DNA of 64,000 nt from an uncultured Dialister sp. (lineage in GTDB: Bacteria; Bacillota; Negativicutes; Veillonellales; Dialisteraceae). The position numbers and the translations under genes are program-made. Shown here piece after piece: positions 25,692-34,823 of this stretch (positions are counted from its first letter, which is position 1; every line of letters starts with the position of its first letter). Location: positions 145,065 through 209,064 of the forward strand of contig OMVW01000001.1 in NCBI GenBank assembly GCA_900314595.1, in the 5' to 3' direction. Below the pieces are notes generated by a model that ran no database searches, was not told where the DNA came from, and worked only from the letters and a program-made list of their open reading frames with translations.

Positions 25692-26734
25692 GAAAAGGTG
25701 TTGAATTCTGGCTGCGTGTGGCAATTACCCTGGCTCTGGTATTGCTGGTTATAGCCGCTCCTTCTGTTCTGCTGCCTTTTATCGTTTCACTGGTTATAAC
25801 CATATTGCTGAATCCGGTTGCCGGAAAAGTATATGCCCTGTCCCAGAAATACCGGCTGAAGTGGTTTCCTTATGATTTGGCCATTATCATTTCTTTTGCA
25901 CTTTTTGTCGCGGTTATTTATATGATTATTATTCATATTTTTGTACCCTTTGTTTCTGAATTCCAGGAATTCGTTAAAGGGGTTCCGGAAATGATGGCCG
26001 CGGTTCAGCAGATAATTCCTGAATTGGAAAAGCAGTATCAGCTGAATGTGCTTCCGCCGGAAGCGAAGTCCTTCCTTGCTAAAATCGTGCAAGATATCGG
26101 GGAGTATACATTAAAACTCGCACAGTTTAGTATTTCTGCCATTTTCTCTTTCGCAAGTACTGTAATTGAACTGATTGTTGTTCCCTTTATTACGTTCTAT
26201 ATGATGAAAAGCGGAAGCAGCTTTATTAATGGATTTATTCATATTTTTCCTGAACGATTCCATCATCACCTTGATCAACTCTTCAAGGAAATTCATTTTG
26301 TCCTTAACGCATATATCAGGGGACAACTTATCCTTTCTACTCTGATGGCTTTGGTTGTTTTTGTTGGCATGTGGGCTTTAAACATACCATATCCTCTCGT
26401 TATCGGTCTGCTTGCCGGTATCGTGGAAATGATTCCCCTGATTGGTCCGATTATAGGTGCACTGCCGCCAGTCCTCCTTGGTCTGCTTCAGGGATCGACT
26501 GTTATGATTAAAGTAATTGTTTTTTATATTATAGTGCAGCAGCTTGATGGACACCTTGTAATGCCCAAGCTTATGGGGACTATTATAAAGGTTCATCCGG
26601 TTTCCATAATTGCAGCAGTACTGATTTGCGGCCATGTTCTGGGGGTTGTAGGCATGATGATTGCCGTTCCGCTTGTGGCCGTTCTGCAGATTTTGCTGAG
26701 GCATATGTGGTTTTATGATCGTTATAAAAACTGA
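25688..26734 (+). CDS. AI-2E family transporter (PerM/YdiK type)
   Basis: This 348-residue polytopic membrane protein has about seven or eight helices: two at the N-terminus (8-45), one near 60-85, a hydrophilic loop (about 90-145), then helices from about 150 to 335. The C-terminal GHVLGVVGMMIAVPLVAVLQILL is typical of the family. Members include proposed autoinducer-2 exporters and Na+/H+ antiporters; no substrate can be assigned here. It overlaps the preceding hydrolase by 4 nt (ATGA), with GGAGG upstream. Confidence 0.88.
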   Translation: MRKGVEFWLRVAITLALVLLVIAAPSVLLPFIVSLVITILLNPVAGKVYALSQKYRLKWFPYDLAIIISFALFVAVIYMIIIHIFVPFVSEFQEFVKGVPEMMAAVQQIIPELEKQYQLNVLPPEAKSFLAKIVQDIGEYTLKLAQFSISAIFSFASTVIELIVVPFITFYMMKSGSSFINGFIHIFPERFHHHLDQLFKEIHFVLNAYIRGQLILSTLMALVVFVGMWALNIPYPLVIGLLAGIVEMIPLIGPIIGALPPVLLGLLQGSTVMIKVIVFYIIVQQLDGHLVMPKLMGTIIKVHPVSIIAAVLICGHVLGVVGMMIAVPLVAVLQILLRHMWFYDRYKN

Positions 26735-26747
26735 GGTACTGCATAAA

Positions 26748-27218
26748 TTGAATAAACCTATGAAAAAAGCAGCGATTATGAGTAATTTAAAAAAGAAAAT
26801 CAGGGACCATAAATACAAATTCACCACCCAGCGTCAAGTCATCCTTCAGGCTTTTCTGGACAGCCAGGAGAACCATATGAGTGCCGAAGATGTGTTCACT
26901 GTTGTAAGGAAGACTTATCCGGATATCGGACTCGCAACAGTATATCGGGCCCTTGAGCTATTTACCGCCCTTGACCTTCTAAAAAAGCTTGATTTTGGTG
27001 ATGGGCGAAGCCGGTATGAGATCAATGATCACAATTTATCTCATTCCCATTATCATCTCATTTGTCTTGGCTGCGGCAGGGTAACTGAGTTTTCCTATGA
27101 TTTTCTGAGTGAAGTCAAAGATAAGATCAGGAAAGATAACGGATTTGAGATTGTAGATTACCAGCTTAAATTCTATGGATACTGCAGGGATTGTGAAAAA
27201 AAGAAAAATCAGGAATGA
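26748..27218 (+). CDS. Fur-family metalloregulator
   Basis: This is a ferric-uptake-regulator-type repressor (Fur, PerR or Zur subgroup not resolved). It has a winged helix with FTTQRQVILQAF and LATVYRALELF, and a dimerisation domain with metal-binding HSHYH and two CxxC pairs (CLGC and CRDC) for structural zinc. The start is ambiguous: a TTG at 26748 has GAGGT 10 nt upstream, ATGs at 26715, 26760 and 26778 are also in frame, and the first would overlap the permease gene. It is the last gene of the recJ-rel run. Confidence 0.88.
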   Translation: MNKPMKKAAIMSNLKKKIRDHKYKFTTQRQVILQAFLDSQENHMSAEDVFTVVRKTYPDIGLATVYRALELFTALDLLKKLDFGDGRSRYEINDHNLSHSHYHLICLGCGRVTEFSYDFLSEVKDKIRKDNGFEIVDYQLKFYGYCRDCEKKKNQE

Positions 27219-27264
27219 TTTAAGCTGTTTCTGCAAGGTTTAATTGGCTTTTTATAATCTTTAT

Positions 27265-27312
27265 TTGCCAATACACTGTAAGGAATGGTACAATTTACTT
27301 TATCAGTGTATT
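27265..27312 (+). promoter_or_regulatory. hisS promoter embedded in an inverted repeat
   Basis: TTGCCA (27265-27270), an 18-nt spacer and TACAAT (27289-27294, preceded by TGG) form a probable promoter. AATACACTG (27270-27278) and CAGTGTATT (27304-27312) form a perfect 9-bp inverted repeat around it, which could be a repressor site or a weak terminator for the fur gene. Confidence 0.45.
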
Positions 27313-27383
27313 TTCTAAATAAGAATCATGATTGATAGTTGATTGCATGATAATAAATCTGATTCAGAAAAAGAGGTGTCTTT

Positions 27384-28655
27384 ATGCAGGCATTAAAAGG
27401 GACACACGATATCCTTCCGGAAGAAGTTTATAAGTGGGATTATATGGAAGGTGTCATTCGTGATGTTTGCTCCCGCTACGGATACAAAGAAATCCGGACC
27501 CCTATCATTGAAGCAACGGAGCTTTTCCAGCGCGGAATAGGGGATACAACTGATGTTGTAACTAAAGAAATGTATACATTTAAGGATCGGGGTGATCGTT
27601 CTGTTACTCTGAGACCGGAAAATACCGCATCTGCGGTGAGGGCATATCTGGAACATAAAATGTATGGGGACCAGCAGGTACATAAGATGTTTTATATTGG
27701 ATCTATGTTCCGTTATGATCGTCCCCAGGCCGGAAGATACCGGGAATTTCACCAGTTTGGTCTTGAAGTCCTTGGAGCATCCTCCCCTTTGGCAGATGCC
27801 GAAGTCATAGCTATGGCCTGTGAAATTTTTCACAGACTTGGATTAAAAGATCTTGATTTGCATCTGAACTCCATCGGTGACAGAAACTGCCGCCCGGTCT
27901 ATCGGCAGAAACTGATAGAATTCTTTGAAGCTAAGAAAGACCAGCTCTGTGATGATTGCCGGGAAAGACTATATAAGAATCCCCTCAGAATTCTTGATTG
28001 CAAAGAAGAGGGGTGCAAAAGATCATCGGTAGGGGCCCCGGAAATTACCGATTTCCTTTGTGATGAATGTCACGGGAAATTTGAGGCCGTTAAACATTAT
28101 CTTGATGCCCTCGGTATTTCCTATACTGTGGACCCGCGTCTGGTTCGCGGTCTTGATTATTACACAAACACAGCTTTTGAGATTCAGTATCCACCGCTTG
28201 GTGCCCAAAGTGCTGTCTGTGGCGGTGGAAGGTATGACGGTCTTGTTGAGGAAATTGGTGGCCCTTCGACTCCTGGCATAGGTTTTGCGATTGGATTGGA
28301 ACGGTTGCTGCTTGCTCTTGAAATGCAAAATCTGATTCCCACCCCGGCTGAAACCAAAAAGGTTTATATTGCTGCTCTTGGCGAAGAAGCGGTGGCTGAA
28401 GGATTTAAAATTCAGGAAGATCTTCGTTTTAGACATATTATTACAGATATGGATTTACAAAACCGCAGTCTTAAAGGCCAGATGAAACAGGCGGGCCGTA
28501 TGAAAGCTGTTTACACTGTCATTATCGGCAGCAATGAGCTGGAAAAAGGCCGGGCAGTTGTTAAAACAATGGAAACAGGAATCCAGCAGGAAATACCGTT
28601 TGCTGAAGTGGCGGATTACATTGACAAAGAAGAAAATAACTCCAGTCAGCTATAA
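27384..28655 (+). CDS. hisS: Histidine--tRNA ligase
   Basis: This class II synthetase charges tRNA-His. The 423 residues show the N-terminal KGTHDILPEE, a motif 2 region MFRYDRPQAGRYREFHQFGLEVLG, the histidine-specific block LVRGLDYYTNTAFE and motif 3 GGGRYDGL...GIGFAIGLERLLLAL, then a C-terminal anticodon-binding domain (about 330-420). The ribosome-binding site is AGAGGTG. aspS follows 41 nt later, the usual Firmicute pair. Confidence 0.97.
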   Translation: MQALKGTHDILPEEVYKWDYMEGVIRDVCSRYGYKEIRTPIIEATELFQRGIGDTTDVVTKEMYTFKDRGDRSVTLRPENTASAVRAYLEHKMYGDQQVHKMFYIGSMFRYDRPQAGRYREFHQFGLEVLGASSPLADAEVIAMACEIFHRLGLKDLDLHLNSIGDRNCRPVYRQKLIEFFEAKKDQLCDDCRERLYKNPLRILDCKEEGCKRSSVGAPEITDFLCDECHGKFEAVKHYLDALGISYTVDPRLVRGLDYYTNTAFEIQYPPLGAQSAVCGGGRYDGLVEEIGGPSTPGIGFAIGLERLLLALEMQNLIPTPAETKKVYIAALGEEAVAEGFKIQEDLRFRHIITDMDLQNRSLKGQMKQAGRMKAVYTVIIGSNELEKGRAVVKTMETGIQQEIPFAEVADYIDKEENNSSQL

Positions 28656-28696
28656 TTCTTATTTGTATAAATTATTTTTAAAGAGGTGCTCTAATT

Positions 28697-30505
28697 ATGG
28701 AAACAATGGCAGGCATGCATAGATCCTGCGGATGCGGAAAAGTAACTGAAAAAGATTGCGGCAAAGAACTGACTCTTGCAGGCTGGGTGAATACCCGACG
28801 TGACCATGGTGGTCTGATTTTTGTTGATCTTCGTGATCGCAGTGGTATCGTACAGCTCGTTTTAAGCCCACAGTATGGTGAGGACGCATTTCATAAAGCT
28901 GAAGGTGTAAGAAGTGAATATGTTCTTGCCGTTAAGGGCAAAGTAAGAGAGAGAAGCGAAGATACAATCAATCCCAAAATGGTTACAGGCAAGGTGGAAG
29001 TTGTCGTATCTGAACTTCGCGTTTTAAATAAAGCAAAGACACCGCCATTTTATGTGGAAGACGGTATTGATGTAGATGAAAATGTCCGCCTGAAATATCG
29101 TTATATTGATCTGAGACGTCCGGAAATGCAGAACCACCTCATTATGAGGCATAAAATTGTTCATGAGATGAGGACTTTCCTGGATGAACATGACTTCCTT
29201 GAAATCGAGACCCCGATGCTGACAAAGAGTACCCCGGAAGGCGCCAGAGACTACCTGGTTCCAAGTCGTGTGAATCCGGGGAAATTCTATGCCCTGCCAC
29301 AGTCTCCACAGCTTTTTAAACAGCTTCTCATGGTGTCCGGTTTGGAAAGATATTTCCAGGTGGCCCGCTGCTTCCGTGATGAGGACCTTCGTGCGGACCG
29401 TCAGCCCGAATTCACCCAGCTGGATATGGAACTTTCTTTTGAAGACCAGGATTTTATTCTTGATCTGATGGAACATATGATGCAGAGGGTATTCAAAAAT
29501 GTTCTTCATGTGGATATCCAGATTCCGTTTAAGAGAATCAAGTGGGATGATGCCATGAATCTTTACGGTTCTGACAAACCGGATCTGCGTTTTGATATGC
29601 ATTTCTATGATGTATCCGATCTTCTTCGCGATACTGGATTTAAAGTTTTCCGTTCTGTTCTTGATAAAGGCGGAGTAGTCAAAGCAATTAATGTAAAAGG
29701 TGATGCCGGTATTCCTCGCCGTGAATTGGATGGACTTGTGGATTATGTGGGTCATTACGGTGCCAAGGGCCTTGCCTGGATTGGTTTCAATGAGGATGGT
29801 ACCCTGAAATGCCAGATTACCAAATTCCTGGGCGAAGAAAAAATCCGTGAAATTGGAAAAGCCTGCGAGGCCGAAAAAGGCGATCTTGTACTTATTATCG
29901 CCGACAAGCCAAAGGTTGTTGCACAGGCACTTGGTGAACTACGTCTTGAAATGGCTCGCAGAATGAACCTTATTGATCCAAATGAATTCTGCTTCCGCTG
30001 GGTAACAGATTTCCCGATGTTTGAATACAGCGAGGAAGAACACAGATATGTGGCAGAACATCATCCATTTACCGCTCCCCGTGATGAAGATGTGCAGTAC
30101 CTCTTGACGGATCCTTCCAAGGTTTACGCAAAAGCTTATGATATGGTCCTGAATGGTGTTGAAGCCGGTGGCGGCAGTCTTCGTATTTATCAGGAAGACC
30201 TGCAGGAAAAGGTGTTCCAGGCTATCGGGATTTCCCAGGAAGAAGCGCAGATTAAATTTGGCTTCCTATTGGACGCATTTAAATATGGTGCTCCGCCGCA
30301 TGCCGGTATTGCGCTCGGCCTTGACCGTCTGGTTATGCTTATGCTTCATCTGGATTCCATCCGTGACGTTATTGCATTCCCGAAGACCCAGAGCGCTATT
30401 GATCCATTGACCCAGGCTCCATCTACTGTTGTTGAAAAGCAGTTGAAAGAACTTCATATTAAAGTTGATATAAAGAAGGAAAAGGACCTTTTTGAAAAAG
30501 CGTAA
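28697..30505 (+). CDS. aspS: Aspartate--tRNA ligase (bacterial type)
   Basis: This class IIb synthetase charges tRNA-Asp. The 602 residues comprise an N-terminal OB anticodon-binding domain (about 1-105), the catalytic core with ETPMLTKSTPEGARDYLVPSR, motif 2 FRDEDLRADRQPEFTQLD, the bacterial GAD insertion (about 290-420) and motif 3 GIALGLDRLVMLM. The GAD insertion marks it as bacterial-type AspRS. Discriminating or not for tRNA-Asn cannot be decided by eye. The ATG follows AGAGGTG. The 6S RNA gene follows. Confidence 0.96.
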   Translation: METMAGMHRSCGCGKVTEKDCGKELTLAGWVNTRRDHGGLIFVDLRDRSGIVQLVLSPQYGEDAFHKAEGVRSEYVLAVKGKVRERSEDTINPKMVTGKVEVVVSELRVLNKAKTPPFYVEDGIDVDENVRLKYRYIDLRRPEMQNHLIMRHKIVHEMRTFLDEHDFLEIETPMLTKSTPEGARDYLVPSRVNPGKFYALPQSPQLFKQLLMVSGLERYFQVARCFRDEDLRADRQPEFTQLDMELSFEDQDFILDLMEHMMQRVFKNVLHVDIQIPFKRIKWDDAMNLYGSDKPDLRFDMHFYDVSDLLRDTGFKVFRSVLDKGGVVKAINVKGDAGIPRRELDGLVDYVGHYGAKGLAWIGFNEDGTLKCQITKFLGEEKIREIGKACEAEKGDLVLIIADKPKVVAQALGELRLEMARRMNLIDPNEFCFRWVTDFPMFEYSEEEHRYVAEHHPFTAPRDEDVQYLLTDPSKVYAKAYDMVLNGVEAGGGSLRIYQEDLQEKVFQAIGISQEEAQIKFGFLLDAFKYGAPPHAGIALGLDRLVMLMLHLDSIRDVIAFPKTQSAIDPLTQAPSTVVEKQLKELHIKVDIKKEKDLFEKA

Positions 30506-30521
30506 AACCCTGGTCATAGAC

Positions 30522-30550
30522 TTGTAAATCTTTACACTTTTTGCTACACT
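30522..30550 (+). promoter_or_regulatory. Promoter of the 6S RNA gene
   Basis: TTGTAA (30522-30527), a 17-nt spacer and TACACT (30545-30550) would start transcription near 30557, at the 5' end of the 6S RNA. Confidence 0.55.
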
Positions 30551-30556
30551 ATCCTT

Positions 30557-30742
30557 AAAGAAACCCTGCTGTGCACGTGCAGCTTTATATTTTGAACCAA
30601 CACCTTTATAACGGGAGTTCAAGCTGAATTTATGAGTTAATGCCTCTTACTGTGGACTAACAATAATTTATTCATGAGAACACCCACCTGCAATTATGCA
30701 GACTCAAAATACGGCAATTAACGACATGGTGGGGCTAGGAAA
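30557..30742 (+). ncRNA. ssrS: 6S RNA
   Basis: 6S RNA mimics an open promoter and binds the sigma-70-type RNA polymerase holoenzyme. The call rests on position between aspS and rarA, which is where Bacillus 6S-1 RNA lies, and on sequence and structure. The 5' CCCTGCTGTG (30564-30573) pairs over 10 bp, with wobbles, to CATGGTGGGG (30725-30734) as the closing stem. A CTTTATATTTT stretch follows the 5' arm as in the Bacillus RNA, the interior is AT-rich, and a terminator follows. The exact ends are estimates. Confidence 0.8.
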
Positions 30743-30748
30743 ATAAAA

Positions 30749-30778
30749 ATGTCGCCAAGACTTTTGGCGGCATTTTTT
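30749..30778 (+). terminator. Terminator of the 6S RNA gene
   Basis: ATGTCGCCAA (30749-30758) pairs with TTGGCGGCAT (about 30764-30772, including one G-U pair) and is followed by TTTTTT. Confidence 0.8.
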
Positions 30779-30816
30779 AGTTGTGAACAAATATCCGGCT
30801 AATTACTTCAAGGGTT

Positions 30817-30845
30817 TTGAAATTTTTTCATTTCCATGGGATAAT
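30817..30845 (+). promoter_or_regulatory. Promoter of the rarA-ftsK unit
   Basis: TTGAAA (30817-30822), a 17-nt spacer and GATAAT (30840-30845, preceded by TGG) lie between the 6S terminator and rarA. Confidence 0.55.
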
Positions 30846-30926
30846 AAGAATAAATCGTTAACGTGCCATGTTTGAAAATGCACATTATCAGTTTGGCTCC
30901 CGGCTGCTGCCGGAATGAGGAAAACT

Positions 30927-32237
30927 ATGGACTCCCTTTTTGACTATAAAAATGAATCATTATCCTCTTATGCGCCATTGGCAGAACGTATGAGACCGGA
31001 ATCACTGAACGAGATTATAGGACAGGACAGGGCGGTTGGTCCCGATTCTTTTTTGTACCATATGATTGAGCGGGATATGATTCCATCTATTCTTTTATTT
31101 GGCCCGCCCGGATGTGGGAAAACTACGATTGCATCGGTTATTGCCAGAACGACGCGAAGTAGTTTTATCCGTCTGAATGCAACATACAGCGGGTCCAGAG
31201 AGTTACGGGATGTTATTGAACAGGCGAAACAGGATTTTCAATATTATCAGAGAAGAACGATCATTTTTATTGATGAAATTCATCGTTTTAACAAAGGACA
31301 GCAGGATCTTCTGCTGCCTTATGTGGAGGACGGAACAATTACCCTCATAGGGGCAACTACAGAAAATCCTTATTTTGAAATTAACAGACCTCTGCTATCC
31401 AGAGTGCGGCTCATTCGATTGAATGCACTTTCAGAAAAGGCAGAAATTACTATTCTCCGGCGGGCATTGACAGATTTTACAAAAGGACTCGGATCATTTT
31501 CTTACAAAGCGGATGATTCTGTTCTGCGTTTAATTTGTTCTTATGCTTCAGGAGATATTCGTGTGGCCTTGAATCTGCTTGAGCAGGCATCGACTCTTTT
31601 ACCGGCAAATGGGACTCTTACAGAAAAAGAAGTAAAAGAGGTTGCAGGGGAACATATAATCGTATATGATAAGAGCAGAGATTATCATTATGATGTTGTA
31701 TCAGCATTTATCAAGAGTATGCGTGGAAGCGATCCAGATGCTGCATTGCACTATCTGGCACGAATGATTGATGGCGGAGAAAAACCTTCGTTCATATCCC
31801 GACGTATCGTAATCAGTGCGGCAGAGGATGTAGGACTTGCAGATCCCGGTGCCCTGTCGGTAGCTGTCTCTGCTGCCCGGGCTGCAGAGCTGATTGGTTT
31901 TCCTGAGGCCCGCATTCCGCTGGCTGAGGCTGTGATATATATTTGCCTTGCCCCTAAAAGTAACAGTGTCATTAAAGGAATTGATTCAGCTGCTGAGGAA
32001 GAACGATCTCGAAATGACTGGACTATACCCGACCGGCTTCGTGATACTCATTATAACGGAGCCCGTAATCTGGGATATGGAAAAGGGTATCTGTATCCCC
32101 ATGATTTTGGCGGATGGGTTGATCAGCAATATCTTCCGGATGAACTGAAGGGTAAAATTTATTACCGGCCGGGATCCAATGGTATGGAGGAGGGGCTGGT
32201 CAAAAGATGGAATCAATTAAAAAGTAAAGAGGAGTGA
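30927..32237 (+). CDS. rarA: Replication-associated recombination protein RarA (MgsA)
   Basis: RarA is an AAA+ ATPase related to clamp-loader subunits and RuvB that acts at stalled replication forks. The 436 residues show Walker A GPPGCGKTT, Walker B IFIDEIHRFNKGQQD, sensor 1 IGATTENPYFEIN, and the C-terminal MgsA tetramerisation region ending in a GMEEGLVKRWNQLK stretch. The ATG at 30927 is used because GAGG (30917-30920) sits 6 nt upstream; an in-frame ATG at 30915 overlaps that site. ftsK starts 12 nt downstream. Confidence 0.95.
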   Translation: MDSLFDYKNESLSSYAPLAERMRPESLNEIIGQDRAVGPDSFLYHMIERDMIPSILLFGPPGCGKTTIASVIARTTRSSFIRLNATYSGSRELRDVIEQAKQDFQYYQRRTIIFIDEIHRFNKGQQDLLLPYVEDGTITLIGATTENPYFEINRPLLSRVRLIRLNALSEKAEITILRRALTDFTKGLGSFSYKADDSVLRLICSYASGDIRVALNLLEQASTLLPANGTLTEKEVKEVAGEHIIVYDKSRDYHYDVVSAFIKSMRGSDPDAALHYLARMIDGGEKPSFISRRIVISAAEDVGLADPGALSVAVSAARAAELIGFPEARIPLAEAVIYICLAPKSNSVIKGIDSAAEEERSRNDWTIPDRLRDTHYNGARNLGYGKGYLYPHDFGGWVDQQYLPDELKGKIYYRPGSNGMEEGLVKRWNQLKSKEE

Positions 32238-32249
32238 ATTTCCGGACGT

Positions 32250-34724
32250 ATGAAAAGAAGAACACGTTCTGTCAGTAAAACTAAAAAGCATTCAAGCAGC
32301 AGTTACGAAATATCCGGTGTGATTATATTGTTCCTTGGGGTTTTTGCAGCTTTAAGCCTTTGGGGCATGGGAACTGGATTATTGGGAGATTTGACCAATC
32401 AGGGTATCCATTTTCTATTTGGTATTGCAGCCTGGCCATTTGCTGCATTTTTGATGTACTTTGGGGCCCGTTATGCAATATTTTCCAAAGGCCCTGAAAT
32501 TAATAGAAGGAATTTTTTAGTTGGGTTTCTGATAGTGCTGCTGCTTACATTTGTGCATCATTATTATGTTCCCACAGGTCAGGAATTTAATATTGAACGG
32601 ATACTGAAATACGGCGGAATTATCGGTGCAGGTATCAGCGCTTTATTTCATGTAATCCTTGGTAATATCGGTACTACACTGATTCTTATAGTATTGCTTA
32701 TTATAGATATTCTCCTTTTGACTCATTGGTCCTTGTCTGAAGGAGCAAAAAAAGCGGGAACAAAAGCCAGGAATATAGGGCAGAGAACCGGAAATAAAAT
32801 TGGTGGAGTCGCACAAAAACTGAAGGACAAAAGAAAGGCCCTGGAAGAAGCCCGATCGGCAGCAAGGCTTGAAACATTAAATGATAAACCTACAGAATTC
32901 ATTTACAAGAAAAAAGCAGAGCCCTCTGTAGATGAACTGCTTCATGATACTGTAGGAACAGATGAGTCGGTCATTGAAACACCTGATATTGAACGCCATG
33001 AAGCCGATTCAGGTATTCCGGTGGATTTAGACAATAGCATTCAAGAGAATAATGAAACTGATTCACCTGTAGAAGGGGAGAGAGAAGATCCTGATTCTCT
33101 GGAAGAGACGGAAGAAATTGACGAAATCCCGATGCTTATTTCCGATGTTAAGGATGAAAATCAGCCGACAGCCTTTGAACGAGAAGCTGAAGGGAAAGAT
33201 AAAGAATCAGAACCGTTAGAGGAAAAAGCATCAGATTCTGATTCTCCAGTACCGGAATATCAATTTCCTCCTTTGTCCCTGCTCCATGCAGGACCTGGGA
33301 AAAGTACAGGACCCCAGGATATTGATCAGAAGGGGGCCTTGATCGAATTTACATTAAACAGTTATGGCGTAAAGGCAAAGGTTTTGCATGCCAGTGTCGG
33401 GCCGACGGTTACCCGCTTTGAACTGCGTCCGGAAGTCGGAGTAAGGGTGAAGCAGATTGAAAATCTGCAAAATGAACTGGCTATGGCTCTTGCTGCAACC
33501 CATATACGTATTGAAGCGCCTATTCCAGGAAAATCTGCTGTTGGAATTGAAATTCCAAACAGCAAGTCTTCTGCTGTACCGCTTAGAGATGTTCTTGATT
33601 CTGATGAGTTCAGGCATGGAAAAGGACATATTCTTGTTGCGCTTGGTAAGGATATAGCGGGCAAACCTGTTGTTACAGATCTTTCAAAAATGCCACATCT
33701 GCTGATTGCCGGTTCTACAGGTTCCGGTAAATCGGTATGTATTAATTCGATTATCACCAGTATCATTTACCACAGCCGGCCCGATGAGGTAAAACTGATG
33801 CTGATTGACCCGAAGGTTGTTGAACTCAGTGTTTATAATGGGATTCCTCATTTAAGGACCGAAGTAATTACTAATATGAAAAAGGCGGAAGGAGCATTAA
33901 ACTGGGCTGTGAAAGAAATGGAATCCCGTTATCAGCTCCTTGCCGGTGCAAGAGTCAGAAATATAGAAGGATATAATAAACTTTATCCCGATAAGAAACT
34001 GCCCTATATCCTCATCATTGTTGATGAATTTGCAGATCTGATGAATGTAGCGGCAAAAGATGTGGAAGTCCTGATTCAACGCCTGACACAGAAGGCAAGA
34101 GCGGCCGGCATTCATTTAATCCTTGCTACACAAAGACCGTCAGCCAATGTGATTACCGGTGTTATCAAATCCAACATTCCAAGCCGTATTGCCTTTATGG
34201 TGGAATCATCACTGAACTCGCGCATTATCCTTGATGAAAACGGTGCTGAATCTCTTTTAGGCAAGGGGGATATGCTATTTAAAGAAGGGGGAGCATTGAC
34301 GGTCCGTGTCCAAGGAGCATTTATTTCTGATGAGGAAGTAGAATCTGTTGTGGAGTTTGTAAAAAATGAATGTCTAAAGCAGGAACAGATTCCAGTCAGG
34401 TATGATCCTATTGATTTGTCAGTCCCGGAAAAAGATAATGCTTCTGAAGCTACCGAAGAAGAAAGTGAAGAGCTCCCGGATGAAGTTGTTGAATGGGTGC
34501 TTGATACAAAGAGAGCTTCTGTCTCTGCCTTGCAGCGTCGTTTCCGTATCGGTTATACAAAAGCGGGGAGATTTATGGATATAATGGAAAAAATGGGTAT
34601 CGTCGGTCCGGCCAATGGTGCTAAGCCAAGGGAAATATTAATGGCTAAGGAACAGGCATTGGCACTTCTTTCTGACAGGAATAAAAAAGGCGGCAACGAT
34701 AATATATCGGATTCTGAAGCTTGA
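32250..34724 (+). CDS. ftsK: DNA translocase FtsK/SpoIIIE
   Basis: This septum-located DNA pump helps resolve and segregate chromosomes at division. The 824 residues have an N-terminal membrane domain with about four helices (about 20-155), a basic then acidic low-complexity linker (about 160-345), the alpha-beta motor with Walker A AGSTGSGKS and Walker B ILIIVDEFADL, and a C-terminal gamma winged helix (about 745-805, VSALQRRFRIGYTKAGRFMD) that reads polar chromosomal sequences. GAGGAG is rather far from the ATG (15 nt), so initiation may be weak or coupled to rarA. Confidence 0.95.
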   Translation: MKRRTRSVSKTKKHSSSSYEISGVIILFLGVFAALSLWGMGTGLLGDLTNQGIHFLFGIAAWPFAAFLMYFGARYAIFSKGPEINRRNFLVGFLIVLLLTFVHHYYVPTGQEFNIERILKYGGIIGAGISALFHVILGNIGTTLILIVLLIIDILLLTHWSLSEGAKKAGTKARNIGQRTGNKIGGVAQKLKDKRKALEEARSAARLETLNDKPTEFIYKKKAEPSVDELLHDTVGTDESVIETPDIERHEADSGIPVDLDNSIQENNETDSPVEGEREDPDSLEETEEIDEIPMLISDVKDENQPTAFEREAEGKDKESEPLEEKASDSDSPVPEYQFPPLSLLHAGPGKSTGPQDIDQKGALIEFTLNSYGVKAKVLHASVGPTVTRFELRPEVGVRVKQIENLQNELAMALAATHIRIEAPIPGKSAVGIEIPNSKSSAVPLRDVLDSDEFRHGKGHILVALGKDIAGKPVVTDLSKMPHLLIAGSTGSGKSVCINSIITSIIYHSRPDEVKLMLIDPKVVELSVYNGIPHLRTEVITNMKKAEGALNWAVKEMESRYQLLAGARVRNIEGYNKLYPDKKLPYILIIVDEFADLMNVAAKDVEVLIQRLTQKARAAGIHLILATQRPSANVITGVIKSNIPSRIAFMVESSLNSRIILDENGAESLLGKGDMLFKEGGALTVRVQGAFISDEEVESVVEFVKNECLKQEQIPVRYDPIDLSVPEKDNASEATEEESEELPDEVVEWVLDTKRASVSALQRRFRIGYTKAGRFMDIMEKMGIVGPANGAKPREILMAKEQALALLSDRNKKGGNDNISDSEA

Positions 34725-34823
34725 ATAGAGTTATAATTATGGATTGAAACGCCCCATATTTCCTGTTGTCTGGAATTCTGATATAAATTGATAATATGAT
34801 ATAATTTTTTCAGAGGTGATTAA

